Source of the DNA: Candidatus Obscuribacterales bacterium
GTDB taxonomy: Bacteria; Cyanobacteriota; Vampirovibrionia; Obscuribacterales; Obscuribacteraceae
Reading direction: 5' to 3'
Assembly (NCBI GenBank): GCA_019745415.1
Contig: JAIETF010000021.1
Location: 1-32,996, forward strand
Length of the DNA: 32,996 nucleotides
A model generated the notes under the pieces. It was not told where the DNA came from, did not search any database, and was given only the letters and a program-made list of their open reading frames with translations. Position numbers and translations under genes: made by a program. Below, piece after piece: positions 16,126 to 23,562 of the stretch (the stretch's first letter is position 1; every line of letters starts with the position of its first letter).

Positions 16126-16440
16126 TTATTTCTTGCAGCAAGTTTCGCTGCGGTCTTCATCGCTTTCGCTATTTTCGCTGTGTCGCAAGAGTTGCCATAA
16201 TTCTTCCATTACTCGCTGCGAATCGTTATTTTGCACAGCTTCGACCACACAGGTGTTGAGGTGATCTTTGAGCATTATTTCAGCGGTTTTGTCTAGGGCC
16301 GACTGCACTGCTTTCAGTTGGTTCAAAATGTCAATGCAATACTTCTTCTCGTCTACCATTTTGTAGACGGCATTGAGATGCCCGATTGCTTTAGATAGGC
16401 GCGCTTTTAGTTTGTCGCGGGAGTCGTCTGTGATTGCCAT
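16126..16440 (-). CDS. CsoR/FrmR-family metal-sensing repressor
   Basis: 104 residues, all-helical. The copper-ligand set of CsoR is intact at the classical positions: Cys35 (KKYCIDIL), His60 and Cys64 (KDHLNTCV). This predicts a Cu(I)-responsive repressor that leaves DNA when copper binds. The tail ends CCKK, two extra cysteines not needed for the core site. No copper ATPase, chaperone or oxidase is in the window, so its targets lie elsewhere or it controls only itself or neighbours. A small inverted repeat AGAGT-TT-ACTCT (16446-16457) lies just before the ATG. The TPR gene ends 90 bases upstream. Confidence 0.9.
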   Translation of the reverse strand: MAITDDSRDKLKARLSKAIGHLNAVYKMVDEKKYCIDILNQLKAVQSALDKTAEIMLKDHLNTCVVEAVQNNDSQRVMEELWQLLRHSENSESDEDRSETCCKK

Positions 16441-16445
16441 GCCCT

Positions 16446-16457
16446 AGAGTTTACTCT
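16446..16457. promoter_or_regulatory. Inverted repeat just upstream of the csoR-like start
   Basis: AGAGT-TT-ACTCT ends 6 bases before the ATG. It might be an operator, but it lacks the G/C tract usual in CsoR operators, so the assignment is weak. Confidence 0.2.
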
Positions 16458-16481
16458 GCCCGGCTTGGTTATAGGGTTAAG

Positions 16482-16563
16482 AAATTGCTAGCTCATTGGC
16501 CGAGCATATCCCCCGGTGAGGGTTGCTCTGTCAGGGTTCGAGACCCTGCAGGCGGTTCAATTT
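16482..16563 (+). pseudogene. tRNA-like sequence, degenerate
   Basis: A D-arm (TA-GCTC-ATTGGCC-GAGC, 16489-16505) and a perfect T-arm (CAGGG-TTCGAGA-CCCTG, 16532-16548) are in tRNA-like order. Between them is an imperfect anticodon arm (ATCCC-CCGGTGA-GGGTT, with one mismatch and C at position 33). The 7 bases after the T-arm do not pair with the 5' end, although CAATTT nine bases further would pair with AAATTG at 16482-16487. It also overlaps the last codons of the minus-strand TPR gene. It is best read as a tRNA remnant or mimic, not a working tRNA. Confidence 0.3.
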
Positions 16564-17784
16564 GCGCTTGTAGGGCTCTGTTTCATCGCTTCTACCAAGC
16601 TCGTTCAATATGTTAATGAGTATTTCAAGAGCATACTCTATGTCAAGTTCTGAGACATAATCGTCTTTGTCTTGTCTTTCAATAAAGCTCTTGAGCAAGA
16701 TTTCGCATTCAGGGTAGCGCTTTTGTTTTACTAGAAGCTCAGAAAGTGCTAGTGCCGGTTGCGGACCAAGAAAGAACAATGGTTCGGGCTGGAAATAGCT
16801 TTCGATTATAGACAGAGCTTTTCGGTAGTGCTCTTCAGCCTCCAACTGGCGTTCTTTTCTCTCTAAATAGCCGGCATAACCTGTCAGTGCATAGATACAG
16901 TGACCCATAGGCGGGTCGTCGCATTTTTCTAAGGAAGCAAGCCAGTAAGACTCTGCTCCTTCCATGGCTTCGTTTTCCAATCGGGCGGCTATGGCAGTGC
17001 GAAGTACCAAAAGTTTAGGATGCTTTTCGCCAAAGTTCTTCTCTATCCATTTGAGGCCGTCCAGGGCAAATTCGGGTTCCACCGATTGTCTGGCTACGGC
17101 AAAGGTCAGTAAGTCAGCCAATTCAGCTGGTTCTTGCATGGCTTGCGATAGGGCTCTGCCTCTCTCAAGAAAGAGTCGCAGCTTATCACCGATGCCGTTT
17201 TCGTCATAAGCCAGACTAAGCAGCTGATAGGTGAAAGCCATATCTTCTTGTCTTTCGGCGCCACTACAGTGCGAATATGAATTGAGAGCCGAGTCGAGAA
17301 TTTTCAAGGCTTTCTCAAGCTCGCCCGCGCGAAAGGCAGTCTGCCAGCCAACTAAATTGAGATAGGTCGGATCGTTGTAAGTGGAAGGTTCTTTGAAAAG
17401 AGCGATAGCCTCGTGCAAATGCGGCTCTCCTTGCAGATGATAAGCCACATAATCGTTTCTTTTGGCGCAGAGATGCATCTTCCAGAGTGTGCGTGCTTGC
17501 TGGGCAATAGGAGCTTGGCAGCGTTTTTCGAGCGCTTGCACTAGTTGTAGGGTTTCCGCCCAAGATTTGTTATTGATGCCGCTTTGTTCGTAAAGTCTGG
17601 CTTTCTCGCGTAAGATTTCAAGTGTAGTCTCAATTTCATCGGTTGAGACCGGTTCTTTTGTTTTGAAAAACTGAGGTAGGGTTCTGGAAAGTTCATTCAA
17701 TGTCGATTCGGCTTGGCGCCATTGACCAAAGCGCCTTAATTTTCGGGCGTCTTCCAGTTTTTGGGCGGTAAGGGCCAGTTGCAT
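16531..17784 (-). CDS. TPR-repeat protein
   Basis: 417 residues, soluble, made of helical repeats with TPR spacing (for example EEHYRKALSIIESYF and GELEKALKILDSALN). No signal peptide, enzyme motif or membrane segment. Likely a protein-binding scaffold; no partner is shown by sequence. It begins 70 bases after the LysM gene ends and may share its transcript. The ATG at 17784 has only a weak CAGG upstream. Its 3' end overlaps the tRNA-like sequence on the other strand. Confidence 0.8.
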   Translation of the reverse strand: MQLALTAQKLEDARKLRRFGQWRQAESTLNELSRTLPQFFKTKEPVSTDEIETTLEILREKARLYEQSGINNKSWAETLQLVQALEKRCQAPIAQQARTLWKMHLCAKRNDYVAYHLQGEPHLHEAIALFKEPSTYNDPTYLNLVGWQTAFRAGELEKALKILDSALNSYSHCSGAERQEDMAFTYQLLSLAYDENGIGDKLRLFLERGRALSQAMQEPAELADLLTFAVARQSVEPEFALDGLKWIEKNFGEKHPKLLVLRTAIAARLENEAMEGAESYWLASLEKCDDPPMGHCIYALTGYAGYLERKERQLEAEEHYRKALSIIESYFQPEPLFFLGPQPALALSELLVKQKRYPECEILLKSFIERQDKDDYVSELDIEYALEILINILNELGRSDETEPYKRKLNRLQGLEP

Positions 17785-17854
17785 AACATACCTGAGCGGT
17801 TCAGCCGTTATTGACCTTTATTCCCATTTATTTGCTGCTTCAGCCGATTTCTAT

Positions 17855-18049
17855 TTATTCGAGAACCAGTTTTTCGCCTGGATAAATGAGATCGCGGTGG
17901 CGGGGCGGCTCGTCCAACTTGTTGAGTAGCACTATGCGATTGGTTTCTTCTGCTATCTCGGCGTTATTCGGTTCTTGCCCCGCGAGATCTTGCAGTCGCT
18001 TTTTGGCGATGTTCCAGACGCAATCGCCTGGTTGGACTATGTGAAACAT
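17855..18049 (-). CDS. Small LysM-domain protein
   Basis: 64 residues, essentially one LysM domain (FHIVQPGDCVWNIAKKRL ... NKLDEPPRHRDLIYPGEKLV). LysM binds peptidoglycan glycan chains, but there is no signal peptide, so how it would reach the wall is unclear. It may act inside the cell or fold into a larger complex. Start at ATG 18049: the stop codon TGA of the LRR gene (18061-18063) is part of its TGAGG ribosome binding site, 10 bases before the ATG, so translation is probably coupled. A longer frame to 18136 overlaps the LRR gene and is not needed. Confidence 0.8.
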   Translation of the reverse strand: MFHIVQPGDCVWNIAKKRLQDLAGQEPNNAEIAEETNRIVLLNKLDEPPRHRDLIYPGEKLVLE

Positions 18050-18060
18050 GGCTATGGACC

Positions 18061-18993
18061 TCAGTGAAGGGGCGCGAAAACTGTGGGGTCGGCTTTGGAT
18101 TTTCGATCGATTTCGTTGAGAACGAAGTTTGGGCATTTATTTGCCAATAGTTTTTTATCTGCTTCGCTGAATTGTCCTTTGTAGAACGTCAGACGCAAGA
18201 CTCTATTCCCTAGTTTAGAGGCTATTGCCGGCGCTGTATACGAAGTTCCTTCTAGATTGAGCCAATGGAGTTTTTTCATGCCTTGCAGCGCCTCTAGGCT
18301 GCGGTCGCTCAGCCTATTATTGTCGGTTAACTCAATGCCCTTAATTGCAGTCAATGTCTTCAGCTCAATGAGGTCATCGTTGGTCAGCCCGCAACGCATC
18401 AACTCGAGGTGTTGCAAGCTGGTTAGACTTCTTATTTTCGCAGCCGAACCAGGCTTTAGGTTGTTATTAGCCAGGCGCAAGTGGGTCAGCTTTTTCAGCC
18501 CGGCAAGTTGGCTCAATTCACTGCCATTGATCATGGTACGACTTAGATCTAAGCGCACCAAGCTGGAGAGCGATCCAATCGCCGCCAGGCTGGCATCAGT
18601 GATTTCGGTATTCGACAAATCTAGTCTCTCTACCTGACGAAAGCGCCTTAGATGCTCGGCAATCTTGTCGTCTATCTCGATGTCGTTCAAAAATAGACTG
18701 CTGAGGTTGTCGGGTAAAATATCTAGAATCTGAGGATCTTCGCAGAGGCGACCGTTGCCGCAAAAAGCAATATCAGAACCTGTCTTTAGTGTAACCAAGC
18801 CTTTCGCTTCGGTCTGATCCTTCCACTTTAGTTTTTTTATGTTTGCGGCCGCCGGCAACTGTGAATGACCAATCCAGCCGTAGCCGTTACCTTTCGGGAA
18901 GTTTATTTGGAGGTTTTGAGATAAAGCGCTGTTATTGTTCGAGAGGGCGAACAATAACAGAGAAATTGGTAAGTATCTCAATAGTGCTTTCAT
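18061..18993 (-). CDS. Secreted leucine-rich-repeat protein
   Basis: 310 residues with a signal peptide (LPISLLLFALSNNNSALSQ) and about six LRR units of roughly 23-24 residues between positions 90 and 250 (LERLDLSNTEITDASLAAIG-like; LTHLRLANNNLKPGSAAKI). This is the ribonuclease-inhibitor/GALA-like kind seen in many environmental bacteria. It is expected to bind proteins in the envelope. AGGA lies just before the ATG at 18993. It leads a possible operon with the LysM and TPR genes. Confidence 0.88.
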   Translation of the reverse strand: MKALLRYLPISLLLFALSNNNSALSQNLQINFPKGNGYGWIGHSQLPAAANIKKLKWKDQTEAKGLVTLKTGSDIAFCGNGRLCEDPQILDILPDNLSSLFLNDIEIDDKIAEHLRRFRQVERLDLSNTEITDASLAAIGSLSSLVRLDLSRTMINGSELSQLAGLKKLTHLRLANNNLKPGSAAKIRSLTSLQHLELMRCGLTNDDLIELKTLTAIKGIELTDNNRLSDRSLEALQGMKKLHWLNLEGTSYTAPAIASKLGNRVLRLTFYKGQFSEADKKLLANKCPNFVLNEIDRKSKADPTVFAPLH

Positions 18994-19091
18994 TGTCCTG
19001 CTGGCTCATTTCCCTATACTAGCATCTGTCTTCTGCGCCGGACCGACCCTATCTTGTTCTCTCCGGTTCTTTGGGGTTCTTTTGAGTAAAT

Positions 19092-19118
19092 ATTATAGAA
19101 CGTAGTAGAAAATTGCAA
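19092..19118 (-). promoter_or_regulatory. Possible promoter for the LRR-LysM-TPR genes
   Basis: On the minus strand TTGCAA, a 15-base spacer, then TATAAT, about 100 bases upstream of the LRR start. The spacer is short, and the site lies inside motif copy C, so it may be only the tail of the terminator. Confidence 0.3.
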
Positions 19119-19122
19119 AAAG
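19094..19122. repeat. Shared 3'-end motif, copy C
   Basis: Plus strand: TATAGAACGTAGTAGAAAAT then GCAAAAAG, ending 4 bases from the terminator hairpin of the GH25 operon. It matches copies B and D in TATAGAAnnTAGTA. Confidence 0.6.
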
Positions 19123-19125
19123 AAG

Positions 19126-19166
19126 AGAGCGCCTGCACTCAACCCGAAGGTGAATACAGGCACTCT
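19126..19166 (-). terminator. Terminator of the GH25 operon
   Basis: AGAGcGCCTG pairs with CAGGCaCTCT (one mismatch). On the minus strand it is followed by CTTCTTTTTGCAATTTTC. Confidence 0.7.
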
Positions 19167-19212
19167 TAAAGTTTTCTCTAGCGCAGGCTTTCTTTTGTGG
19201 CTCGTCTGTCTA

Positions 19213-19617
19213 TCAGCCCTTGCGCTTGCCCGCCACCAGTCGGCTTGTCACCGGGTGAGCCAAGAGAATGGCGTTGAGCACGGTCAGGTAGATGCCGACA
19301 GCCAGGAGCCCGATATAGAGCGGCGGCTGGTGCAAAACAAGCTGCAGCAGCAAGAGCGGCGCCGACACAAGGGTCATGGCCTTGAAGAGATCGAACTCGT
19401 TGGCCTGTCCGCTGCGGCGCAGCACCGGCACTCGGTCGAGCACGTTGTAGAGCCCGTTGAAGTGGCGGAAGAATCGCTTCTTGGTGGCGACCGGCTGGAG
19501 ATTGCCGGGCGTCTTGAAGAGTTCCCGATTGCTCAGATAGCGCAGATAGAAGATGGCGCCGGTGAGCAGAACATTGGCTGCCACGACTGTCGCGGCAAGG
19601 ATGGTGACGATGTCCAC
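19213..19617 (-). CDS. Small membrane protein, last gene of GH25 operon
   Basis: 134 residues with three predicted membrane segments: about 5-27, 81-97 and 100-120. A basic loop (TKKRFFRHFNGLYNVL) lies between the first and second, and the end is basic (AGKRKG). Not recognised. The start is a GTG at 19617 with AAGGAG 8 bases upstream, a strong site. G+C-rich, G/C-ending codons (39 of 60 in 19381-19440). Last of five closely spaced genes. Confidence 0.75.
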   Translation of the reverse strand: MDIVTILAATVVAANVLLTGAIFYLRYLSNRELFKTPGNLQPVATKKRFFRHFNGLYNVLDRVPVLRRSGQANEFDLFKAMTLVSAPLLLLQLVLHQPPLYIGLLAVGIYLTVLNAILLAHPVTSRLVAGKRKG

Positions 19618-19670
19618 TGGTTACTCCTTGTTTGTTGCGAGCTTTGGTTGCGAGCGCTTCTGGTCTGCGA

Positions 19671-19925
19671 TCAGTCTTCCGGACCGCCGCACATGAAGTC
19701 GCTCTTCTTGTAGACGGCGACGGCGCCGACCAACTGCACCTCCACCTTGTGACCCTGGAAGGTCTCGGGTACGAGAATGCGGTATTCGTTGGAGGTGAGC
19801 TGGACGAGCAGCGAAGGCTCGTCGCCGCCCTGGGTCTTGACGCACACCTTGCCGGTGGGGATGCTCAGGGAAAGGCGGTTCATGAGATCGAACTCGGAAG
19901 CTTTGATGCAGGGTTTGTTTTCCAT
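19671..19925 (-). CDS. Small soluble hypothetical protein in GH25 operon
   Basis: 84 residues, no membrane segment, predicted mainly beta. It has three cysteines, one near the end (MCGGPED). Not recognised. AAGAGGA precedes the ATG at 19925. It lies 53 bases upstream of the next gene and 44 bases after the previous one, with the same G+C-rich codon use. Confidence 0.7.
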   Translation of the reverse strand: MENKPCIKASEFDLMNRLSLSIPTGKVCVKTQGGDEPSLLVQLTSNEYRILVPETFQGHKVEVQLVGAVAVYKKSDFMCGGPED

Positions 19926-19969
19926 AATGTCCTCTTGCTCGTAATTGAGCGTTGGTTGATGTGCTGCGG

Positions 19970-20218
19970 TTATTTAATCCGCCGTTGCAACAGGTAGAGT
20001 CCACGGATGGCGCAAAATGCGCCACCCAAGACCCAACCCAGGAAGTACTCGGTGGAAGCCGGCTCGTCGAAGAAGACGAAGCCTATGCTCTGAGTTACAA
20101 CCAGGTAGCTGAGTAAAGCCAGCAAGGTGAAAGGCTTGGCATTTCTCGATACCCAATCGACTGCAAAGAAACCCAGTACCGAAAAGATGATACCGGTGAT
20201 GGTGGCTATCGTTAGCAT
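19970..20218 (-). CDS. Small membrane protein in GH25 operon
   Basis: 82 residues with two to three membrane segments (ATITGIIFSVLGFFAV; FTLLALLSYLVVTQSIGFV; FLGWVLGGAFCAIRG) and a basic C-terminus (LLQRRIK). Not recognised. GGAGG lies 9 bases before the ATG at 20218. Size and position after a cell-wall hydrolase gene would suit a holin-like role, but that is speculation from context. Confidence 0.7.
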   Translation of the reverse strand: MLTIATITGIIFSVLGFFAVDWVSRNAKPFTLLALLSYLVVTQSIGFVFFDEPASTEYFLGWVLGGAFCAIRGLYLLQRRIK

Positions 20219-20266
20219 GGTTTAGCCTCCGGACTGCGAGACTTTTGGAATAGATTCGGCTTTTAG

Positions 20267-20989
20267 TCAGGAAACAGGCTTGCGGACCTTGCTGCTTTTG
20301 CCGCGGCGTCGCCGTTTCTTCTTAGCGGGGACGGCGGCGGTAGTGGCTGATTTAGTCAGCTTTTGAAGGTCGGCTGAGCTGCCGTTGAAGTAGTTGCGAT
20401 CGACATTGCCAGTGATGCCGTCGCAGCGCCCGCTCTCGGTGTACTGCCAAAACGTCCAGGTGCTGTATGGCTTGGGCACATTAGGGTCGTTCTTGCGATA
20501 CTGAGCCAGCCAGAGCGGATAAGCCGCCAGTCGTCCGTCGGCACCGAGGGTGTCGCGAATGAAGTAAAAGCCGGCATAGACAATCGGCTTCAGACCGAAA
20601 TGCTTTTCGACGGCGTCCATCCAGGCGATAGACATGTCGGCACTGGTTTTGGCGCTCAGTCCCTCCCAAAGCACAGGATTTTCGACATCGAGAACGGGGG
20701 GCAGGTCGCCTGGTTCGAGTGTCCCGACCGCAGCCGTGAAGTTGGCTACTTGTTTGGCGACCGACACGCCAGGGCGGAAGAAGTGATAGGCTCCACGCAA
20801 GAGTCCGGCTGCTTTCGCCGCTTGCCAGTTGCGTTTGAAAGTCGGGTCCTGATAAGTACCGCCTTCCGATGCCTTGATGAAGACGAATTCCACACCGGAA
20901 GCTTTCACTTTCTTCCAGTCGATGCTGCCATTGTGGTGCGAAACGTCTATGCCTTGCGGTCTGTCTGCATATTTGTGTTTTCTTTTCAT
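20267..20989 (-). CDS. GH25 muramidase (lysozyme-like endolysin)
   Basis: 240 residues. A single GH25 domain (about residues 10-200) with the expected acidic residues: Asp15 in GIDVSHHNG, Asp101 and Glu103 in PPVLDVEN. It is expected to cut the N-acetylmuramic acid to N-acetylglucosamine bond of peptidoglycan. There is no signal peptide, as in phage endolysins, so export would need a holin-like path or cell lysis. The last 25 residues are strongly basic (KKKRRRRGKSSKVRK), perhaps a wall-binding tail. The ribosome binding site is weak. It lies 59 bases after a four-segment membrane protein gene and before a small membrane protein gene. It could serve lysis, predation or wall turnover; the sequence does not decide. 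Confidence 0.93.
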   Translation of the reverse strand: MKRKHKYADRPQGIDVSHHNGSIDWKKVKASGVEFVFIKASEGGTYQDPTFKRNWQAAKAAGLLRGAYHFFRPGVSVAKQVANFTAAVGTLEPGDLPPVLDVENPVLWEGLSAKTSADMSIAWMDAVEKHFGLKPIVYAGFYFIRDTLGADGRLAAYPLWLAQYRKNDPNVPKPYSTWTFWQYTESGRCDGITGNVDRNYFNGSSADLQKLTKSATTAAVPAKKKRRRRGKSSKVRKPVS

Positions 20990-21048
20990 GCTCGTTGACT
21001 TCTTTTGGCAGGCTCACTTTCGTGAGTATCTGCATGTCCGCAAGAATT

Positions 21049-21549
21049 TCAGGTCTTATCGCCCGTCCCAGGATTGAGAGGAGGTGCGGCTGGGGGATTG
21101 CCTTTGCCGTAGAACATGCTTTCAAAAACAGGCAGAGACAGCGTGAAAACGATGAGGAGCACCGCGCCGTAGACTGGGCGATACCACTCGAATGTAACTG
21201 CGAAAGGTCCTCCCAGGGCAAAGACCCAAACTCCGAAGGCGAGAGTGGAGGCGAACCAATGGAAGGTTTTAGCCGCCGTAAGCCCTGGAGGCGTGGTCTT
21301 GACGTAGATGACGTAGAGTGGGGTGAGAACTGCCAGGGCGGCGAAGACAGCCCATCCGAGCCAGAGCGGCGTGTAGAGCTGTTCTTTGAGGATGCCGTCA
21401 AGGGCCACATAGCCGGCAACGATGTCGGCTGGTATGTAGCGCAGCAGTTTCTCGAAGTAAGTGTCGGTGGTTCGACTGTCGGGCGGTGGATCTTGCGAGA
21501 ACCGGTTGCGCGCAGTCGCACCACCCTTCGAAGGGGCGGGTTCAGACAT
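21049..21549 (-). CDS. Membrane protein, first gene of GH25 operon
   Basis: 166 residues. A Pro/Ser-rich cytoplasmic start and an amphipathic stretch (FEKLLRYIPADIVAGYVAL) precede about four membrane segments between residues 40 and 150, and the tail is Pro-rich. The layout resembles small membrane proteins of unknown role that I have seen annotated in other bacteria; I cannot name the family. The ATG at 21549 lies 517 bases from the divergent TPR gene. It probably leads the operon of five. Confidence 0.7.
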   Translation of the reverse strand: MSEPAPSKGGATARNRFSQDPPPDSRTTDTYFEKLLRYIPADIVAGYVALDGILKEQLYTPLWLGWAVFAALAVLTPLYVIYVKTTPPGLTAAKTFHWFASTLAFGVWVFALGGPFAVTFEWYRPVYGAVLLIVFTLSLPVFESMFYGKGNPPAAPPLNPGTGDKT

Positions 21550-21632
21550 AGGTAACTCACTCGTTAAGGTGGCGTGAGCCTCATACTAAACTGGACGAAA
21601 GACAATCTGCACAACCTGCAAAGCCTGCCCAA

Positions 21633-21649
21633 CTGAACCAAAGGTTCAG
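21633..21649. promoter_or_regulatory. Inverted repeat, possible operator of GH25 operon
   Basis: CTGAACC-AAA-GGTTCAG, a perfect 7-bp inverted repeat, 84 bases upstream of the first gene of the operon. The short odd-length centre suits a dimeric regulator or a small hairpin. Confidence 0.3.
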
Positions 21650-21977
21650 ACAAGATTCGCTTGTGGGGCGCTGGTAAAGTTACTTGGTAGAAATTTAGTC
21701 TTTGTCGGGGAAGTGCAGATATATCTAAACTTCGCACGGGCCTGCCTGTAGCTTCAATATAGAAGAATTAGGAAAAGACTAAGTTTCGGGGAGCCTTTAG
21801 CAACAACCAGATATTTATCTTCATAAAATCACAACTGCTGCTAAGCCTGGAAAGGGTTTTGGGTCACGGCGGAAGTCAAGCGCTTGCGAAAGCTCGCGCG
21901 AATTCTTGGTTTGGATTGGTTTCTTGCCCTGAGCTTAGCCTGCGGTGCTGCAAGTTGTTAGTTCGGGCTTTTGTGGT

Positions 21978-22026
21978 GCTATAACCCGCTCGGGGGAGTT
22001 CCACTTTGACGTCGTAATGCTATAAC
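21978..22026 (+). promoter_or_regulatory. Two extended -10-like sites before the TPR gene
   Basis: TGCTATAAC occurs twice, at 21978-21986 and 22018-22026, 40 bases apart. Each fits an extended -10 box (TGnTATAAt). No good -35 box is at the right distance. The second lies 40 bases before the ATG at 22067. Confidence 0.3.
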
Positions 22027-22066
22027 GGTTGTATGGCTGAGGCACAGGTCTGAAGGAATCCGGTTA

Positions 22067-23374
22067 ATGAAAACTGAATCAATCGATGTTCTCGAAAAGC
22101 ATTTGAAACTTCAGGCTAGTATTCACGGACCAAACAGCGTGCAAGTGGCGCGGGTCTTGGTTCGAATCGGCAGTGCCTTGCTTGAGCAGAGGCGATACAG
22201 TGATGCCGAAGAGGCGCTTCGTCGGGCTCTTTCGATCGAAGAGGCGGCTTCTCCGGTAGATCCCTCTAGTATTGCTGAAATAAAGCATTTGCTTGACAGA
22301 GTCTTGCAAGAGAAAAGCCAGCCCGCATCCTTTGATGACCTCGATATTTTGAAAGTGAGCAGCGATAAAATACCGGCTTTTACCCCAACAGTAGAGCCTT
22401 TATACAACATCAAAAAGGCAGACCCGATTGATACTGCCATTGCCGACGCGCAGCTGGAGATTCACAGACTGAAGCAGGCCGGTGGTGGTGACAGTATTGC
22501 CGTAGCAGATGCCCTTAATCGTCTAGCCGAGCTTTATAGCCGCAAAGAAATGCTCGATGAGATGGAGCCTCTTTTGAAAGAAGCGCTGCGCATGCGAGAG
22601 GCAATTTGCGGCGAAAGTCATTTAAGTGTTTCCACTGATTTAAAGAACCTTGGACGGCTTTATCTGTTTAAGGGTAACTATCAACTGGCGGAAACATTTT
22701 TGGCGCGGGCCATGGCTATCAGAGAGCGTTCTCTTGGACCCTTTCATAGCTATGTCGCTGATGTGGCAGAGCTTTATGCCAGATTGTTGCGCAAGGTAGA
22801 TCGGTTGCCCGAAGCTGAAAAGTTGGAGGCGCTTGTCGCGGAAAGTCGCACCAAATATGGCTCTGATTGGGAAAAGCTGAAGTCGTCGGGGCAGAAAGCC
22901 CTGGAGGATGGGAATTTTCTTGAAGCTCAGGCCTTTTGGTTGGCCGCCCTTGAAGAAACAGCAGATTTTCGTTTTGATGACCCGCGCCTCACTATGACTC
23001 TAGAGAATCTCGCCGAAGTCTATTGGCGTCGCAACAAGTTTGACAAGGCTGAACCGCTCTGCAAGCAGGTTTTGCAGATTGCTGAAAGTATGCTCGGTCC
23101 CGAGCACACCGATGTAGCTTTAGCCGCCAATAATCTTGCCTTGGTTTGCGAGAAACAAGGCAAGTACGCCGAGGCTGCCATTCTCTTTCAACAGGCTTTA
23201 GCCATAGGCGAGAAGTTTTTGGGAAGTTCTCACCCGGATGTGGTGCAGATAAGAGATAGTCATTCCCGTGCCCGCGACATGGCGCATCGGCAGTTAGAAG
23301 AAAAGCTAAAGAAAGAGCCGGGGCGTTGGAACAAATCTGGTTGGTGGAAAGCCTATCAAAAAGACCAGGAGTAA
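22067..23374 (+). CDS. Kinesin-light-chain-like TPR protein
   Basis: 435 residues, soluble. Two blocks of TPRs of the 42-residue kinesin-light-chain type: about residues 5-80 and 130-420, with the typical YxEAExLxxxAL and HPDVA signatures (for example PEHTDVALAANNLALV). No enzyme motif. It probably acts as a scaffold. AAGGA precedes the ATG at 22067. A weak hairpin AAAGGG-TCG-CCCTTT (23397-23411) with T-rich sequence after it may end the transcript. Confidence 0.85.
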   Translation: MKTESIDVLEKHLKLQASIHGPNSVQVARVLVRIGSALLEQRRYSDAEEALRRALSIEEAASPVDPSSIAEIKHLLDRVLQEKSQPASFDDLDILKVSSDKIPAFTPTVEPLYNIKKADPIDTAIADAQLEIHRLKQAGGGDSIAVADALNRLAELYSRKEMLDEMEPLLKEALRMREAICGESHLSVSTDLKNLGRLYLFKGNYQLAETFLARAMAIRERSLGPFHSYVADVAELYARLLRKVDRLPEAEKLEALVAESRTKYGSDWEKLKSSGQKALEDGNFLEAQAFWLAALEETADFRFDDPRLTMTLENLAEVYWRRNKFDKAEPLCKQVLQIAESMLGPEHTDVALAANNLALVCEKQGKYAEAAILFQQALAIGEKFLGSSHPDVVQIRDSHSRARDMAHRQLEEKLKKEPGRWNKSGWWKAYQKDQE

Positions 23375-23396
23375 GTAGGGCTGAGGATCTTTTGCG

Positions 23397-23411
23397 AAAG
23401 GGTCGCCCTTT
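23397..23411 (+). terminator. Weak terminator candidate after the TPR gene
   Basis: AAAGGG-TCG-CCCTTT, a 6-bp stem, followed after a gap by TTTTGTGTTTTGTGTTTTT. It starts 22 bases after the stop. Confidence 0.35.
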
Positions 23412-23562
23412 GTGGACCATTTTGTGTTTTGTGTTTTTGGGTGGTCGGCCGTCATTTGGGCGACTATTTGTTTTTTGCCATGCTTTGCGGCTAAAATAAG
23501 GCGCTTTTACTAAAACAAACCCAATTTAAATCAAATTAGGCTGCAAGAGGTGCGAAAAAACT

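Larger units (their letters stand above)
21550..22066. other. Divergent intergenic region
   Basis: 517 bases with no supported gene, between the GH25 operon (minus) and the TPR gene (plus). It holds the inverted repeat at 21633-21649, a weak relative of the shared motif (TATAGAAGAATTAG, 21758) and two extended -10-like sites near the TPR gene. Confidence 0.5.

Noticed and set aside
20481..21560. 359-codon minus-strand frame across the GH25 and membrane-protein genes
   Set aside because: It lies in a different frame from two genes with clear domain or membrane-segment patterns and has no own signal.
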